Source: Gemmatimonadota bacterium
GTDB lineage: Bacteria; Gemmatimonadota; Gemmatimonadetes; Gemmatimonadales; Gemmatimonadaceae
DNA length: 61,843 nucleotides
Direction: 5' to 3'
Assembly: GCA_003152485.1 (NCBI GenBank)
Contig: PMAE01000079.1
Span: 42,884-104,726, forward strand
Shown one piece after another: positions 39,963 to 49,243 of the stretch. The notes under the pieces were generated by a model. The model made no database searches. It was not told where the DNA came from and was given only the letters and a program-made list of their open reading frames with translations. A program made the translations under genes and the position numbers. Each line of letters begins with the position of its first letter. Within the stretch, counting starts at the first letter, position 1.

Positions 39963-42905
39963 ATGACTGCCCCCCATCTCGCATCGCCGTCACAACATGA
40001 TGCCATCGCCGCCGCTCCCGGAGCGCTCCTCGTGCTCGCGGGCCCGGGCGCGGGCAAGACGTATTGCCTCACGGAGCGCATAGGCTCTCTCATCGAACGC
40101 TTCGGCGTCGACCCTGCCCGCATCTGCGCGTTCACGTTCACGAACAAGGCGGCGGGAGAGATCGCGCAGCGGCTCGAGGCGCGGCTTCAGGACCGTGCGG
40201 ACCGGATCCAGCGCGGCACGATCCACGCGTTTTGCGCCTCGCTCCTCCGTGAGTTCGGAGCCCGAGTGGACCTCGCTCCCGGATTCGGTATCGCCGACGC
40301 GGAATACCAACTCAATGTCCTCCGGCGCATCGAAGGGCCTCGGCGATGGCATTCCAATACGCTGACGCGTTTCGGCGCACACCGGCTGCGCGGCGACCCA
40401 CTCCAGCACAACGACCTCGCACTCTTCGTCCAATACGAGGCGTTCCTGACCGCACGGAGCGTGGTCGACTTTGACATGCTCCTGATCAAGACGGCCGAGC
40501 TGTTGGAGCAACCCGACGCGGCCAGGATCATCCGCGCACGATGGGATGCCATTCTGGTAGACGAGTTCCAGGATCTGAGCCCCGTCCAATACCGCGTGAT
40601 CAGCGCCCTGGCGCACGACCACGGACACCTGTTCGCGGTCGGCGACGCCGATCAATCGATCTACTCATGGGCGGGCGCAGACCCTGCCGTATTCAAGCGC
40701 TTCGTCGATGACTTCAGCCCCACGCGCGTTCACCTCGAAGACAATCGCCGCTGCCCGGCCGCTGTCATGGTGCCCGCGCAACGGCTCGTGGCGGTCAACA
40801 CGCCGCTCTTCGCCGACCGTACACCGCCGCGCGCCGATCGGGTATCAGCGTTCCCAGTGACGGTGGTCGGCTTCGAAACGGAAAACGACGAGGTCGCGTG
40901 GATCATCGACGACATCCGACGCGACCGCGCGGAGCACGACTATGAATGGGGCGAGATCGCCTTACTCTACCGCAAACACGAGATCGGCGACCGGCTCGAG
41001 GCCGCGTTTCTGGCGGCAGGGATTCCCTGTCGGCTGGCGTCGGGCCGCGCGATCACGGACGATCCGGTCGTCGCGTACGTGATCGCCGCGCTCCGGGTGA
41101 TCGCCATGCCCGATGATGAAGTGGTCCGGGACGCGTTCTTCACGGCGGCACTGCCTGGACCGCTCCTCGACAACGCGCGCGCGCAGGCGCAATCGGAGCA
41201 TCGCGACCTCCGGTACCAGCTCAACCGGATGGTGACTTCCCTGCCCCGCGCCGACGCGGACGCGCGACGGGTGAGGCGGGCGCTGACCGATTGGCGGAAC
41301 CTCGCGGCGGTCGCGAGCCGGCACGGCACACTGGGGTCGCTCGTGCAGGATCTCTTGTCGCGGCGCGTCGGGAATGTGGGCTCGGTGCTCGACACCCATC
41401 ACGATGCGATCAGCGATCCCGCGTCGAACCCAGAAGTCGTCGCGCTGGCCGCGCGGCTCCGAGCCGCACGTGTACGGAGCCGCACGTTTTGGATGCCGCG
41501 TATGGGGGGTGTCGAGATCGCGCTCAAGGGGATGCTGGCGGCAATCGGGATCAGCGACGTGCGGCTCGGCGGAACGCCACCCAGAGGCGCGGAACAGCTC
41601 GGACCGGACGAGACGCCGTCGCTGGGCGTCGCGCTGGGGTTGTTCAAGGCCGCGCAACTGCTCGAGATGGAAGGGTCATCGGAGGCGTTCAAGAGCTTCA
41701 CCGCGATCGACATCGAGACCACGGGACGCGACACGGCATCCGCTGAGGTCGTGGACATTGCGGCGGTGCGGGTGCGGGATGGGCAGATCACGGAGGCATT
41801 TGAGTCGCTGGTCAAGCCGAGGGTGCGGATCGACGCGGGTGCGGCGGAGACGCATGGGATCCGTGAGGCAGAGGTGGCCGACGCGCCATCGTTCGCGGAG
41901 ATGTGGCCTCGGTGGCTCGCGTTCTGCGGGGACGACGTCGTCGTCGCGCACAACGGGTACATGTTCGACTTCCGGATCCTGACGCGGATGGCGGCGGAGA
42001 CCGACGCGCCGTTCAACCTGTGCACGTACGACACGCTGCCGCTGGCGCGCGACCTGATGCCGACGAGCCGGAAGCTCGGGCATCTTGCGGAAGCGTTCGG
42101 AGTGCCGATCGAGCAGGCGCACCGCGCGCTGGGGGATGCGCGGGTGCTCGCGCAGGTCGTCGTCCGGCTGCATGAGGCCAAGGCCACGCGCGGCCGCAAG
42201 ACGGCGCTCATCAATGTGCTCGATCACCTGGGCATCGCGCTCGCACTCAGTCCGACCGACACCATGTGCCCCGAGGCCCGTCTCTTCCGCGATCTCGCAC
42301 GGGTGTTTGCGCTGAGCCGGTACAGCACTAGCCTCGAAAGTTACGAACGCGAGCAGGGCGACGACATCTCCATTCCCACCGTCGATGACGTGATCGAGCG
42401 GCTTGGCGGCGTGGCGCTCATGGCCAAGATTCGAAGAGAACGGACTGCCGATGAGCGGTATCCGAGCGCCATGCTCCGCCTCCGCCGACTCATCGCCGAC
42501 CTTCCCGACGCACCACTCGACGAACAGCTGTCACTCTTTCTCGAACGCGTGGCGCTCTCCCGGTTCGACGGCGAGAAGCCGGACCCCGGGCGGGTGAATC
42601 TGCTCACGCTACACTCGACGAAGGGCCTCGAGTTCTCCCGCGTGTACGTGGTCGGCGTCGAAGACCTGCAGCTGCCCGGAGGGTCGCCGACGACGGGGCC
42701 AATAGCCGCTGAGATCGAAGAAGGACGACGGCTCTTGTACGTCGGCATGACGCGGACCAAGGATCGCTTAGTGCTGACTCACGTCGCGACGCGCGGCGGC
42801 AAACCCACCGGCGGCCATCGATTCCTCGACGAAATGGGGCTGCCCCTCAACGCCGCCAGAGTTGGCGAGAGGACTACAACACTCACCGGCCCCACACCAG
42901 TTTAG
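39963..42905 (+). CDS. UvrD/PcrA-type helicase with embedded DnaQ-like exonuclease
   Basis: A 980-residue SF1A helicase. Walker A is LAGPGAGKT (27-33 region), motif Ia is FTFTNKAAGEI, and motif II is VDEFQDLSPVQ (about 199-206). Helicase motifs V and VI are at the far end: LHSTKGLEFSRVYVVG (near 882) and RRLLYVGMTRTKDRL (near 921). Between them, at about 578-740, is a complete DEDDh 3'-5' exonuclease: AIDIETTG, VAHNGYMFDFRIL and HRALGDARVL with its active-site histidine. A single chain thus unwinds and trims DNA, and a repair or defence role is inferred. The start lies 36 nt after the small acidic protein. Confidence 0.9.
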   Translation: MTAPHLASPSQHDAIAAAPGALLVLAGPGAGKTYCLTERIGSLIERFGVDPARICAFTFTNKAAGEIAQRLEARLQDRADRIQRGTIHAFCASLLREFGARVDLAPGFGIADAEYQLNVLRRIEGPRRWHSNTLTRFGAHRLRGDPLQHNDLALFVQYEAFLTARSVVDFDMLLIKTAELLEQPDAARIIRARWDAILVDEFQDLSPVQYRVISALAHDHGHLFAVGDADQSIYSWAGADPAVFKRFVDDFSPTRVHLEDNRRCPAAVMVPAQRLVAVNTPLFADRTPPRADRVSAFPVTVVGFETENDEVAWIIDDIRRDRAEHDYEWGEIALLYRKHEIGDRLEAAFLAAGIPCRLASGRAITDDPVVAYVIAALRVIAMPDDEVVRDAFFTAALPGPLLDNARAQAQSEHRDLRYQLNRMVTSLPRADADARRVRRALTDWRNLAAVASRHGTLGSLVQDLLSRRVGNVGSVLDTHHDAISDPASNPEVVALAARLRAARVRSRTFWMPRMGGVEIALKGMLAAIGISDVRLGGTPPRGAEQLGPDETPSLGVALGLFKAAQLLEMEGSSEAFKSFTAIDIETTGRDTASAEVVDIAAVRVRDGQITEAFESLVKPRVRIDAGAAETHGIREAEVADAPSFAEMWPRWLAFCGDDVVVAHNGYMFDFRILTRMAAETDAPFNLCTYDTLPLARDLMPTSRKLGHLAEAFGVPIEQAHRALGDARVLAQVVVRLHEAKATRGRKTALINVLDHLGIALALSPTDTMCPEARLFRDLARVFALSRYSTSLESYEREQGDDISIPTVDDVIERLGGVALMAKIRRERTADERYPSAMLRLRRLIADLPDAPLDEQLSLFLERVALSRFDGEKPDPGRVNLLTLHSTKGLEFSRVYVVGVEDLQLPGGSPTTGPIAAEIEEGRRLLYVGMTRTKDRLVLTHVATRGGKPTGGHRFLDEMGLPLNAARVGERTTTLTGPTPV

Positions 42906-43111
42906 GGCTGCATCCCCCGGCGAGAAATTGGAGCGCCGGAGGTCATTACCCGCGATCCCGACGCTGAAAACTGACGCGTCAACCCAGACTCATTTCGGGG
43001 ACCCAGGCCTCGAACGTGTGACAGGGGTAGCGCGAAAAACGTTGCGCGGCAGGGTGCCGGGGACTGCGCCGATCGCGCGTCTCAACTCGCGCCGCAACCT
43101 CGGGGGCTCCA

Positions 43112-44815
43112 CTATCGAGGCGCTTTGTACCCCGGTCCTCGCAGCACACGGCCCGGTCGGTCATTCGTGATCTTGCCGTCGAACACCACCGGCCGGCCGT
43201 TCACGAACACGTCCTTGACCCCTACTGAGTATTGCAGCGGATTGGTGAAGGTCGCGACGTCGTGGATCGTGGCGGGATCGAAGACCGCAATGTCCGCCAT
43301 CATCCCGGGCCGCAGGATACCGCGATCCATGATCCCGACTCGGCTCGCAGCCAGCGAAGTCATCTTACGGACGGCCTCCTCGAGCCGCATGGTGTGTTCC
43401 TCGCGCACGTACTTGGCGAGCACGCGCGGAAAAGTGCCGAAGGCGCGAGGGTGAGCCTTGGTCTTACTCAATGGTCCGTCTTCCCCGCGTTCCGGGGAAT
43501 CGGATCCGTAGGTGACCAGCGGATCGGACACGGCGGCTCTGACGTCCGAATCTCCCATGATGTCGATGACGACGGAGCTTTCGCCGTGATCGGCGACCGC
43601 GATGTCCATCGCCGCATCCCGCGGGTCCTTGCCCATCGCACGCCCGATCTCGGCGAATGTCATCCCCTCGTACTTCGCATAGGCGGGATTCACGACCTCG
43701 ATCAGCTGCACCCCGGCGGCTCCGCCAGAACCGAGCCATTCGTTCTCCCATGGGGAGTTCGGCGTATCCATCTCCGTTTTGGCTTTGGCGCGCAGGGCGG
43801 GGTCTTTAAGCCGCTCGGCCATCTTGTCCATACCACCTTCCAGCACCCACGGCGGGAAGCAGGCGGGCAGATCGTTCGACGCGCGGGTGTACGGATACAC
43901 GCTGGCGGCGACATCGATGCCGCGCGACCTAGCTCCCGCGATCCGGCGCAGGACCTCTGGCATCTTGCCAAAATTCTCGCGGTAGGCGGTCTTCAGGTGC
44001 CAGATGGTGGCCGAGATGTCGGCGCGCTGCGAGATCGCGAACACCTCGTCCAGCGACGAAAAGATGCGGTCGCCTTCTGAGCGTTGGTGCGTGAAGTACA
44101 CACCGCCGTAGCGCCGTGCCACCTTCGCCAGCTCCACAAGCTCATCGGTCGACGCGTATTGGTCGGGGATGTACTGGAGCGCTGAGCTCAACCCCCACGC
44201 CCCGTCCTCCATCGCCTGGGCAACGACCTGCCGCATCTGATCCAACTCGGGGGGCGTAGCCGGCCGGTTGATTTGACCAATGACGTAGTTGCGGACGCTG
44301 CCAGCGCCCACGAACGTGCCGAGGTTGATCGCGGACTTGGTGCGCTCGAAATGCTTGAAGTATTCGGCGAGGGTGTGCCAGTCCAGCGTTACGCCGTATT
44401 TGGTGGCCTCGTCTTGCCTGTCCTTGAGCATACCGTCGTTGGCCGGCGCGATCGAGCTGCCTTCGCCCGTGATCTCGGTCGTGACGCCCTGGGTGATCTT
44501 GCTGGCGGCCCGGTTGTCGACGAGGATGTTGAATTCCGATTGCCCCTGCACATCGATGAAGCCGGGCGACGCTACGAGCCCCGTGGCGTCCACGCGCTGG
44601 GTCGCGTCGGCGTCGTGTAGATCGCCGATGGCGGCAACGCGGTCGCTATCGACCCCGATGTCGCCAACGAACCACGGCGCGCCGGTGCCATCGACAATTC
44701 GCGCGTGGGCGATGATGACGTCGTAGTGGGGTCGTTGGCAGTTAGCGGTCGCCGTAGCAAGCAGCGTGGCGAGCAAACCAAGGGCAGCGGACGAGAGTCG
44801 GCCGAGAGTGGGCAT
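43112..44815 (-). CDS. D-aminoacylase-like amidohydrolase, exported, HxH lost
   Basis: An exported member of the N-acyl-D-amino-acid deacylase group (567 residues with the signal). The early metal motif that is normally HxH reads GFIDVQGQSEFN, and the usual GNCG cysteine position reads TGEGSSIAP. Histidines in YFTHQRSEGD and TIWHLK and the aspartate of TYGSDSPER are kept. A subfamily with this altered site is known to me only from general pattern memory. I place the start at ATG 44815, where a signal peptide (MPTLGRLSSAALGLLATLLA) begins. The activity may still be hydrolytic with one metal, or different. Confidence 0.82.
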   Translation of the reverse strand: MPTLGRLSSAALGLLATLLATATANCQRPHYDVIIAHARIVDGTGAPWFVGDIGVDSDRVAAIGDLHDADATQRVDATGLVASPGFIDVQGQSEFNILVDNRAASKITQGVTTEITGEGSSIAPANDGMLKDRQDEATKYGVTLDWHTLAEYFKHFERTKSAINLGTFVGAGSVRNYVIGQINRPATPPELDQMRQVVAQAMEDGAWGLSSALQYIPDQYASTDELVELAKVARRYGGVYFTHQRSEGDRIFSSLDEVFAISQRADISATIWHLKTAYRENFGKMPEVLRRIAGARSRGIDVAASVYPYTRASNDLPACFPPWVLEGGMDKMAERLKDPALRAKAKTEMDTPNSPWENEWLGSGGAAGVQLIEVVNPAYAKYEGMTFAEIGRAMGKDPRDAAMDIAVADHGESSVVIDIMGDSDVRAAVSDPLVTYGSDSPERGEDGPLSKTKAHPRAFGTFPRVLAKYVREEHTMRLEEAVRKMTSLAASRVGIMDRGILRPGMMADIAVFDPATIHDVATFTNPLQYSVGVKDVFVNGRPVVFDGKITNDRPGRVLRGPGYKAPR

Positions 44816-45122
44816 TGCTGATCTCGAAGATGGGAGCGCAGAGCGCGCGTCAGGCGCGCGACAAGCATAGGGCTTCACTCCGCAGAGCGCTAGTTAGGAT
44901 CGCCGCCGCTGCCAGACCCCCGACCGGGAAGGTGGGCACAGCGTGCTCCTCGCGAGCCGTCACTTACCCAGCAGCGTCAGCGTGCACTGCTGCTCGACAG
45001 AGGTGGCAGTAGCTCCGGGTGAAGCCGCTCATGGCCGCGGTGCTCCTCCAGCCATTCGTCCCGCCCTCTATATTGTTCCGACCCGCTGCCACACCCCGAC
45101 GACACAACGACGAGAGCAATCG
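44816..45122. other. 307-bp divergent intergenic region
   Basis: No gene is supported between the divergent amidohydrolase and the hypothetical gene at 45123. It presumably holds both promoters, but no clear -35/-10 pair or palindrome was recognised. Confidence 0.45.
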
Positions 45123-45788
45123 ATGACACGCCCGCACGAAGACCTCGAGCGCCACATTCCCACCGATCACCGCCCCGGCGGCGCGCCGATCGGATTCGCG
45201 TCCGGCGGGTGGTGTGCGATCGATATCGCGCACGTGAGGGCCGATCGCGTGGACGCCGGGATCTCGGCGTATGAGACAATGGTCGAAAAAGCGCGCACGT
45301 CGGCGGTGAAAGCGCACGGCGGGGCGATTCTCCGCTCCGTCAACAATCGGCGCGTGATCGCGCTGATCGCGATCAACGGCCATGACGCGTTTCGGCATCT
45401 CAAGTCCGCGTGGGACGATCATCATCTCAACGCGGAGCGGCACGCCGTGGCCGAGTCCAGTACGCTCACGCTGTACCGGCTTACCGCGAGCGGCGGCGAC
45501 GCCACCATCGACCCAGCATCGACAGACTCGTACGCATTCGAGCACGTCGCGCGTGATCCGGACCACGTGCGAGCGCTGATCGCCGCCATCGCCGCGGCGC
45601 AAGGTTTCCGAGGCGTGCTCGTCTTCGGGACTGACGATGCCAAGGCGTCGGCGATCGTCTACCGGTTCGCGCACGCCTCAGAGGTAGACGCGTTTCGTCA
45701 GAGTGCCGTCGCGCAGCAGGCCCTCGGTCGAGTCGGTGACAGTGGCGAGACGGTATTTGCCGTTCATCCGGTCAAGACCTTCGGATAG
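45123..45788 (+). CDS. Hypothetical protein, possible dimeric alpha/beta-barrel repeat
   Basis: A 221-residue protein with two similar halves, each with a strand-helix-strand feel (e.g. IALIAINGHDAFRHLKSAWD and SAIVYRFAHASEVDAFRQ). That pattern suggests a tandem ABM/dimeric alpha-beta-barrel fold, but I cannot name a family. There is no signal peptide. I use ATG 45123 rather than the longer frame from 44943, whose first 60 residues look non-coding. Confidence 0.6.
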   Translation: MTRPHEDLERHIPTDHRPGGAPIGFASGGWCAIDIAHVRADRVDAGISAYETMVEKARTSAVKAHGGAILRSVNNRRVIALIAINGHDAFRHLKSAWDDHHLNAERHAVAESSTLTLYRLTASGGDATIDPASTDSYAFEHVARDPDHVRALIAAIAAAQGFRGVLVFGTDDAKASAIVYRFAHASEVDAFRQSAVAQQALGRVGDSGETVFAVHPVKTFG

Positions 45789-46018
45789 AGTCGGCGCGAG
45801 CTCGGAGGCGCATCAGCGACGACGGTCACAGTCACCGTCTCGAGCGACATCGAGCGCCTCCGCAGCGTAGCGTTTTCGCGCTCGATGCGCCAAACCGTCG
45901 GGTCAGGCTCGCTTCACCATATCAGGGGATTGCCCCACAACCGTGTCCGCGATATCCCGACTGACACGGGCCGATTTCCCGCGCATACTTGGGGGCGTCT
46001 ACCTACCCGGAGCACTCG

Positions 46019-46645
46019 ATGGCGGCGTCCACCATCACCGCTGAGGAGCGTGGCAGCTTCGCTCTTCTTGGCTTGATCTACCGAAGGCACGCCGTCCGGG
46101 CATACAAGCCCGACCTCGTTGACGAGCAGCGGCTTCGTGTACTGCTGGACGCCGCGGTCCACGCACCCACGGCCATGCATCAGGAGCCATGGCAATTCAT
46201 TGTCATCCAAGACCGTGCAGTGCTTAAACGCCTCTCCGATCGCGCCAAGTCGATGGCCAGCACGGAGTCGGCACATCACGGAAACCTGCTCAAGCCGCCC
46301 GGTGCGGCTGGCGATGGCATTGGGTCACCGCTCGCCGACCCACACTTCAACATCTTTTATGATGCGGGCACTTTGGTGGTCATCTGCGCGCGACCGACGA
46401 ATGATTTTGTCGCTGCCGACTGTTGGCTCGCGGCGGAGAATTTCATGCTGGCAGCGGTCGCGGACGGACTTGGCACATGTTGTATTGGATTCGCCGTCGC
46501 GGCGCTCAATACTCCTGAATCAAAGGCCGAGCTTGGTCTCCCAGCCGATGTGCACGCGTTCGCGCCCCTGATCGTCGGCATTCCGCGCGGCGACACACCT
46601 CCCGTGCCGCGTAAGGCGCCGGTCGTGGTCAGGTGGATTCGCTGA
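46019..46645 (+). CDS. Nitroreductase family protein
   Basis: A 208-residue FMN-dependent nitroreductase-fold oxidoreductase. Text for FMN contacts and the dimer core is present: YRRHAVRAYKPDLVDEQRL, AVHAPTAMHQEPWQFIVI and the late ADGLGTCCIGF. It is probably cytoplasmic, since no leader is seen. The start used is ATG 46019 (MAASTI); an in-frame ATG at 45989 is possible. The substrate is unknown. Confidence 0.88.
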   Translation: MAASTITAEERGSFALLGLIYRRHAVRAYKPDLVDEQRLRVLLDAAVHAPTAMHQEPWQFIVIQDRAVLKRLSDRAKSMASTESAHHGNLLKPPGAAGDGIGSPLADPHFNIFYDAGTLVVICARPTNDFVAADCWLAAENFMLAAVADGLGTCCIGFAVAALNTPESKAELGLPADVHAFAPLIVGIPRGDTPPVPRKAPVVVRWIR

Positions 46646-46696
46646 TCCCCCGCAGCTGACAGTTAGGTGGCTCGGGGGTGCGATTCCGACTCCGCA

Positions 46697-47043
46697 ACGC
46701 GTTTGATATGTTCGAGCACGCGGTGGTCGCGTCGCCGTCGCACCATGACGCCATCGCCGCATACCGCGAATGCTGCTTGTGCTCGCGGTCACCGTCCGCC
46801 GGTGGAAACGACCAGCCGATGCGCCGGAACTCGCCGACGGCGCCGGATCTCGTGATTCGCGATGAGCGGGATCTTGGGGCGGAGCGGGAGCGGCTCAACG
46901 GATTGATCGACCGGTTCGCCGCGGGCGGCCCGGCGGGGTGCACCACGCATCCGCACACTTTCTTCGGGCCGATGACGCCGCAGGAGTGGGCGACGTTGAT
47001 GTACAAGCATCTCGACCATCATCTGCGGCAGTTTGGGGCGTAG
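46697..47043 (+). pseudogene. Chimeric remnant: UvrD N-terminus joined to DUF1569 C-terminus
   Basis: The 5' piece (about 46728-46790) is strikingly similar at DNA level to the beginning of the helicase gene (39979-40040): both encode ASPSxHDAIAA followed by degenerate sequence where the Walker A should be. The 3' piece, from about 46850, encodes ERERLNGLIDRFAAGGPAG and THPHTFFGPMTPQEWATLM, the C-terminal end of DUF1569/DinB-like proteins. Neither part is complete and they are joined in one frame without function in view. Confidence 0.65.
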
Positions 47044-47064
47044 CTCCGCGCGCGGCGCGATAGT

Positions 47065-48603
47065 CTATGGTCGGTACGATTCGTTTGCGTCGGCTATGGC
47101 ATAGAGCTGAGCATTTATGACCACCACACCCACGACCCAATTGAGAGCTTGTGGAGGAACCGTCTTCGCAGTCCAAATGTTCGTCGAAGGATCGTACACC
47201 TGGAATGCGTTGACCGGGTCGTACGGATCCACCCCGCCGAGTACGTAGACCAGGCCGTTCAGGACGCCCACGCCCCAGGGCTGACGGAGATTGCTCAGGA
47301 CCGCCCTGCCCGTCCATGTGTCCGTCGCAGGGTCATACGCATTGAGCGTGCTGCCGACGTTACTACAGCATTGATTCGTGCCACCGATCGCGTAGAGCGT
47401 ACCGTTGACGGCCGCCACGAGGTTAAGAACGCCGCCTCCCGGAACGGGCGACCGCGCGGTCCATCGATCCGCGACCGGGTCGTACACTTCCAACGCCCCA
47501 TCCATGCTCAAGACATAGAGCAGATTACCAATCACGGCAACACCGGGGTAGCGCACGGTCACAGGCAACGACGATTTTGGCGTCCACATGTTCGACGCTG
47601 GATCGTACGCCTCGACGGCTGTCGTGTCGCCGCCAATGACGTATATCAGGCCATTCAGCACGCCGACTCCGGGCGCGTACCGCGCCGTTGGAATCGGAGC
47701 TTCCACGGTCCAGCTGTCTGTCGCGGGATTGTATGCCTCCAACACCGTGCCGGGCCCGCTCAATCCGCGCACGTTGTAGATGATGCCGTTCACGACGCCT
47801 GCCCCCCACGACGAGCCGGTGCCAGTCATTGAACTGTGGCCGATCCAGCAGTCGTGCACGCACGCGGCGCCAACCGCGGGACCTCCAGCCGTCGTGAAGG
47901 ACGTCTGCACAGACGCCGGCAACATTAGCCCATTCTGCGCGGTGGCTTCAGTCGACACATCGATGGTATAGGTCGTGTTAGGCGAGAGGCCCTTCACCGT
48001 CTGAAATACCGCGCTCAGCGTGGGGCCACTCGCAGGCACGACCGTCCCCGCGACCGCGACGCCGCCGATCGTCACGTGAATCGCACCGATCAGGCTCGCG
48101 GCAATCATTGGCTCGCTGAACACGACCACGATGACATCATTGATCGAGATGTCCGTCTTCCGGTTCGCAGGGGAGATCCGTACGATCTGCGGAACCGATG
48201 ACGCCGGCACGGGGCTATAGCCGATTGTCGTGTCCCCGCGATCGCGCGCGACGCGCACTTCCACGGTGTCGCCCGTTTGCGCCGCGATCGCAATGGGGTC
48301 GAACCCGCCGTCGGGCATCGGTCCGCCGACAGTCGTTGCGGACCGGAGATTCATTATCGTGACGTGTATGCCGCCGGGGATTGACTCCGGGACCAGCGAT
48401 ACGTACGCGTCGCCGCTAGTGGTAGCGGCTGCGGAATCCGGCGTAGGGGCGAAGGGAGAGGACACGAGGGCCGGCGTCGCCGGCACCGCCCCTGTCTTGT
48501 CCGGGGCGGCGGGGCTCTTCGAGCATGCGACGAGGAGCATGGCGGCACACCAGGGCACTGCACGCCCGGACCGCGCCCAACAACGACTCCGCAACCACGA
48601 CAT
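47065..48603 (-). CDS. Kelch-repeat lipoprotein with Ig-like domain
   Basis: An exported protein of about 512 residues. A lipobox (LLVAC) follows a short leader, then a bacterial Ig-like domain (ISPANRKTDISINDVIVVVF, then LSPNTTYTIDV), then five or so Kelch blades (e.g. YNPATDSWTVEAPIPTARYA, YVIGGDTTAVEAYDPASNMW). It likely sits on the outer side of a membrane and binds a carbohydrate or protein. ATG 48603 has GAGG at suitable distance; in-frame ATGs at 48627 and 48648 are possible. Confidence 0.85.
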   Translation of the reverse strand: MSWLRSRCWARSGRAVPWCAAMLLVACSKSPAAPDKTGAVPATPALVSSPFAPTPDSAAATTSGDAYVSLVPESIPGGIHVTIMNLRSATTVGGPMPDGGFDPIAIAAQTGDTVEVRVARDRGDTTIGYSPVPASSVPQIVRISPANRKTDISINDVIVVVFSEPMIAASLIGAIHVTIGGVAVAGTVVPASGPTLSAVFQTVKGLSPNTTYTIDVSTEATAQNGLMLPASVQTSFTTAGGPAVGAACVHDCWIGHSSMTGTGSSWGAGVVNGIIYNVRGLSGPGTVLEAYNPATDSWTVEAPIPTARYAPGVGVLNGLIYVIGGDTTAVEAYDPASNMWTPKSSLPVTVRYPGVAVIGNLLYVLSMDGALEVYDPVADRWTARSPVPGGGVLNLVAAVNGTLYAIGGTNQCCSNVGSTLNAYDPATDTWTGRAVLSNLRQPWGVGVLNGLVYVLGGVDPYDPVNAFQVYDPSTNIWTAKTVPPQALNWVVGVVVINAQLYAIADANESYRP

Positions 48604-48828
48604 CGCTGCTGCCTCACCGCGCGACATAGGCACCTGTTCGCTCCGCATCAGAGAGTCCCATCAATCGTGAAGCCCGCCCAATAGGCGGGTGCATCTCCAT
48701 CCCGAGTGGTCAGCGCGACACGCTGTGCGGCAGCGAGCGCATCCGCTTCCCTTCCTGGCCCGCGCGTCGCGACGATGCGACGCGGCCCGGACGCGTTTCC
48801 TGCCTGGAGCGCCGGGGGATTGCAACGC

Positions 48829-49200
48829 TTACCGTCCGAGGACCCCTGTTGCGCGTTGTCGATACGACGTCGTAGCCTTCGACCTGAGCTGCATGGCGAA
48901 CGTACCAATGCGGCCACTGAGACCGGTCCCGACGGGGGGAGGGTCGACCGCGAGACCGATTGCGCCGGGCGCGACGCTCGTCAACACGACGCCGTCGCCG
49001 TATCTGATCAAGTGCGACCCGGTCGCGGTGAGCACGTACAGACTGAAGAAATTGTCGAACGCGATTGCGATCGGACCCGCGTCAGGAGGCGCAATGGGGT
49101 AGGTGTTGAACGGTGTCAAACTACCTCCGTTTTCGTACCCGCGATTAGCCGGGCTGGTGTAGACGTCCGACCGAGTCAGCGATGAAGGGCGGAGATTCTG
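48829..49200 (-). pseudogene. Possible propeller fragment
   Basis: The minus strand encodes TPFNTYPIAPPDAGPIAIAF, then VLTATGSHLIRYGDG and PGAIGLAVDPP, which look like one or two blades of an NHL/streptogramin-lyase type propeller. No start, no leader and no further blades are found. I read it as a decayed fragment between the Kelch gene and exonuclease III; it could also be non-coding. Confidence 0.35.
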
Positions 49201-49243
49201 ACTCGTACTGGTGTTGCCGGACTGTGTGGCCCGGTGATGGTGC

